From NCBI GenBank assembly GCA_963402885.1, contig OY727093.1:11295501-11359500 (forward strand): a stretch of DNA of 64,000 bases, read 5' to 3'. Under the pieces are notes generated by a model, which searched no databases, had not been told where the DNA came from, and saw nothing but the letters and a program-made list of their open reading frames with translations. Every line of letters starts with the position of its first letter. Position 1 is the stretch's first letter. The position numbers were made by a program, and so were the translations under genes. The DNA is from Antedon bifida. Its lineage: Eukaryota > Echinodermata > Crinoidea > Comatulida > Antedonidae. Positions 62,086 through 64,000 of this stretch are shown here, piece after piece.

Positions 62086-62308
62086 ACGCACGCGACTGCA
62101 GCCATGTATATGGCCTTGTTGACTTTGTAAAAATAATGCATTTTGAAACATTCCTTGATTTAAATGTTTGTTGTATGGCTTATTTATGATAAAAAGAGAA
62201 TATACCCTAGGTATTTCACGTCAAACGCTCTTTACTTGGCATGCATAGACTTTCTTTTCCAGATTCAGATTTGATTTGGTCCTTGCTGAAATCTATGAAA
62301 AATAGATT

Positions 62309-62380
62309 GGAATACCCGGGCAATGATCCCGGTACCTCTCACATGCTAAGTGAGAGCTCTACCATTTGAGCTAGTCCCCC
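62309..62380 (-). pseudogene. tRNA-Ala(AGC)-like sequence, probably pseudogene
   Basis: On the minus strand, GGGGGACTAGCTCAAATGG and the anticodon arm CTCAC TTAGCAT GTGAG (anticodon AGC) are intact. The T loop is ATCATTG instead of the expected ATCGATG-type sequence, damaging the B box. The acceptor stem GGGGGAC/GTATTCC has one mismatch and two G-U pairs. It sits inside a mobile element, so a decayed or SINE-borne copy is likelier than a working gene. Confidence 0.65.
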
Positions 62381-64000
62381 AGTTACATTAACTGTTTAAA
62401 GATGAAAAAGTATCGCCATATGCCCTATATATGATTTATTAAATATTGAAAATATGCAAAATAAGGGTCTTTAAATCACTTCAACATTGATCAGCAGCAT
62501 TCTGTTACAGTCATTCATCATCTGATGTTGCATCTTCAACTTTTTGGTGTTTGTTGCTTCTTTCACATCATTATCATCATGTTCATCTGCATGGGTGTTG
62601 TTGCATGTTTGCCCAAAAGTTATGACGTTATGACGTTAGAGAACGTTCAATAGTGCATTCTCTTTTAAAACAAGGAATGACCTGGTTTTATGTTTCAAAA
62701 TGCATTATTTCTACAAATAAAATGGTCTTTAACATTAAGTTTTTGACAATCCGGAGTATAATATATGCCATGTACATAGTTTTCCCTGCCAATTGAGCAT
62801 TTCCATGCGAAATGTATATGACCTGAACATTTCATTCTCATACTCACAGTAGTCTATACATTTCCTAAATTACATAAAATTTCTACTTTTCTGAAAAAAA
62901 ATAATTATCATAATTTCTATAATAAATAATAAAAATAACGACATGATTTCAACAAAAGCACTAATTCGCGTATGTACTGTAATGCGAGTTACAGACGAAT
63001 AACGCATTTAAAATGTATTCATGACATCTACATATAGGTGACATTTTGTAGCAATAACTTTTCAACCATAACTAGTATGAGAATTTCAATTAACGTGTCC
63101 CTTTGTTCTATCGAAGTTAAATAAATAATTATTTTGGTTTTTTCTTGTATAGTTCATACCCTTATTACAGTAAAATTTACCCTCAAGGTTATTGTTGAAA
63201 ATAACAAAACACTCTTCAACTACCCAATAAAATGTTGCAGAATAACCCATTTTTTTGTTTACTTAACCAACTTTGATTAGCCAATGACAGTTATTCTTTG
63301 TAAGTTATTGACTTTATATTTTCTTTTTGTAACTTTACCTGATGATGTGCTATGCCCAAAACATGTTTTAAGGCAGAGATAAAACTTTTAGATTTAGATT
63401 TTTTCTACAGTATTCATATCCTCTGCCTATGTAGCTCTTTGATTTTTAAAGTTTTCAATAAATTAACTTACTTTCGAGCATTTGAGGGCAAACTGTTGTA
63501 TTAGACTAAATAGAAATGTATATGTTCCAAACAATATGACACCAAAAGTAATGCTCTACGACAAATATTTCTTGAGATACGGTAAAGAGATATGAATAGG
63601 TCAATAAGAGGTCAATAACCTCACTTCTGGTCATTTTGGGATAAAATATTTCATTAAACCAAATAAAAATATGCATGTTCTGAACAATTTGGGCCTAATC
63701 TTAATTCTCTATGACAAGCCATTACCGAGATATGATAAGACCAGGTCAAAGGTCAAACTGCCAGAAACTGTAGTAGCGGCCATTTTTTGACAAAATTTTC
63801 TGTTAGAGCAAATAGGAATGTATATATTGTGAACTATTTGACACCAAAATCGATACTCTACGACAAGCGGTTACAAAGTTATAGACCAATTTAAAATGGC
63901 AGCCATTTTGGACGCCATCTTGGATTTCTCGGAGAGCACAAGGAGGATTTTTCAGGACTTTTAGTATGATGTTCCAATCATAGTTCTCGACCTTTCCTGA

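Larger units (their letters stand above)
60835..64000. mobile_element. Large foldback element, right end outside window
   Basis: The left arm 60835-61578 and right arm 63253-63998 are inverted copies (~745 bp, high identity), separated by a 1.67-kb centre. Since the inverted match reaches the window edge, the outer ends of the element are not seen. Arms contain degenerate ~165-bp modules (CATATCTCGGTAATGGCTTG, GACCGGAAGTGAGGTTATTG) and a perfect DR1 motif at 61072-61084 and 63743-63755. The centre holds a ~120-bp tandem array and a tRNA-Ala-like sequence. No transposase frame is seen. Confidence 0.8.

Overview
This is an AT-rich, intron-rich animal nuclear DNA window. Every multi-exon gene has GT-AG introns in consistent phase. 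The gene content (DUR3-type urea symporter, DCST2, TIMELESS, CCT5, a TEX49/SPMIP11-like sperm protein), the many MITE, foldback and SINE remnants, and the recurrent TAGGCCTA-type motifs suggest a marine invertebrate. An echinoderm or related deuterostome is my best guess, but that is inference and not proven by any single marker.

Layout from left to right. The first exons of a DUR3-like Na+/solute symporter run off the left edge (minus strand). About 8.6 kb of repeat-bearing intergenic DNA follows, then a one-coding-exon DEDDh exonuclease of the AEN/ISG20L2 family (minus). A 1.5-kb foldback element with an 8-bp target duplication separates it from HDHD2 (plus, 6 exons, 265 aa). DCST2 (minus, 14 exons, 886 aa) carries an unusual 156-residue lysine-rich first exon. 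A tRNA-Thr(CGT) gene (minus) lies next to the likely TIMELESS promoter. TIMELESS (plus, 29 coding exons, 1517 aa) fills 30.4-42.9 kb. A secreted LamG-domain protein with a coding minisatellite (minus) follows. Next are a palindromic ~185-bp satellite and a 3-kb foldback element inserted in it. CCT5 (minus, 10 exons, 541 aa) and a SPMIP11/TEX49-like gene (plus, 3 exons, 149 aa) are arranged head to head. The last 6 kb hold a Harbinger-like MITE and a second large foldback element that runs off the right edge.

The most interesting content is in the CCT5 introns. Six consecutive introns (4 to 9) each hold a box H/ACA snoRNA-like sequence of about 135 nt in host-gene sense. They form two paralogous types in the order A, A, B, B, A, A. 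The 3' hairpin stems vary by compensatory changes while both strands of the pseudouridylation pocket stay constant. The pocket is complementary to the universally conserved 18S rRNA segment AAAUCAGUUAUGGUUCC. The 5' hairpins of the two types differ, so they may have separate second targets.

Other points: TIMELESS intron 5 begins with nine exact 47-bp periods, each starting with a splice-donor-like GTRAGA (one GCAAGA). A Harbinger-type MITE sits 8 nt inside TIMELESS intron 10. The two large foldback elements share degenerate ~165-bp subrepeats. One of them has perfect DR1 nuclear-receptor-type motifs in both arms. All exon boundaries and lengths were derived by hand from the sequence. Family assignments rest on recognising conserved protein segments, with no database search.
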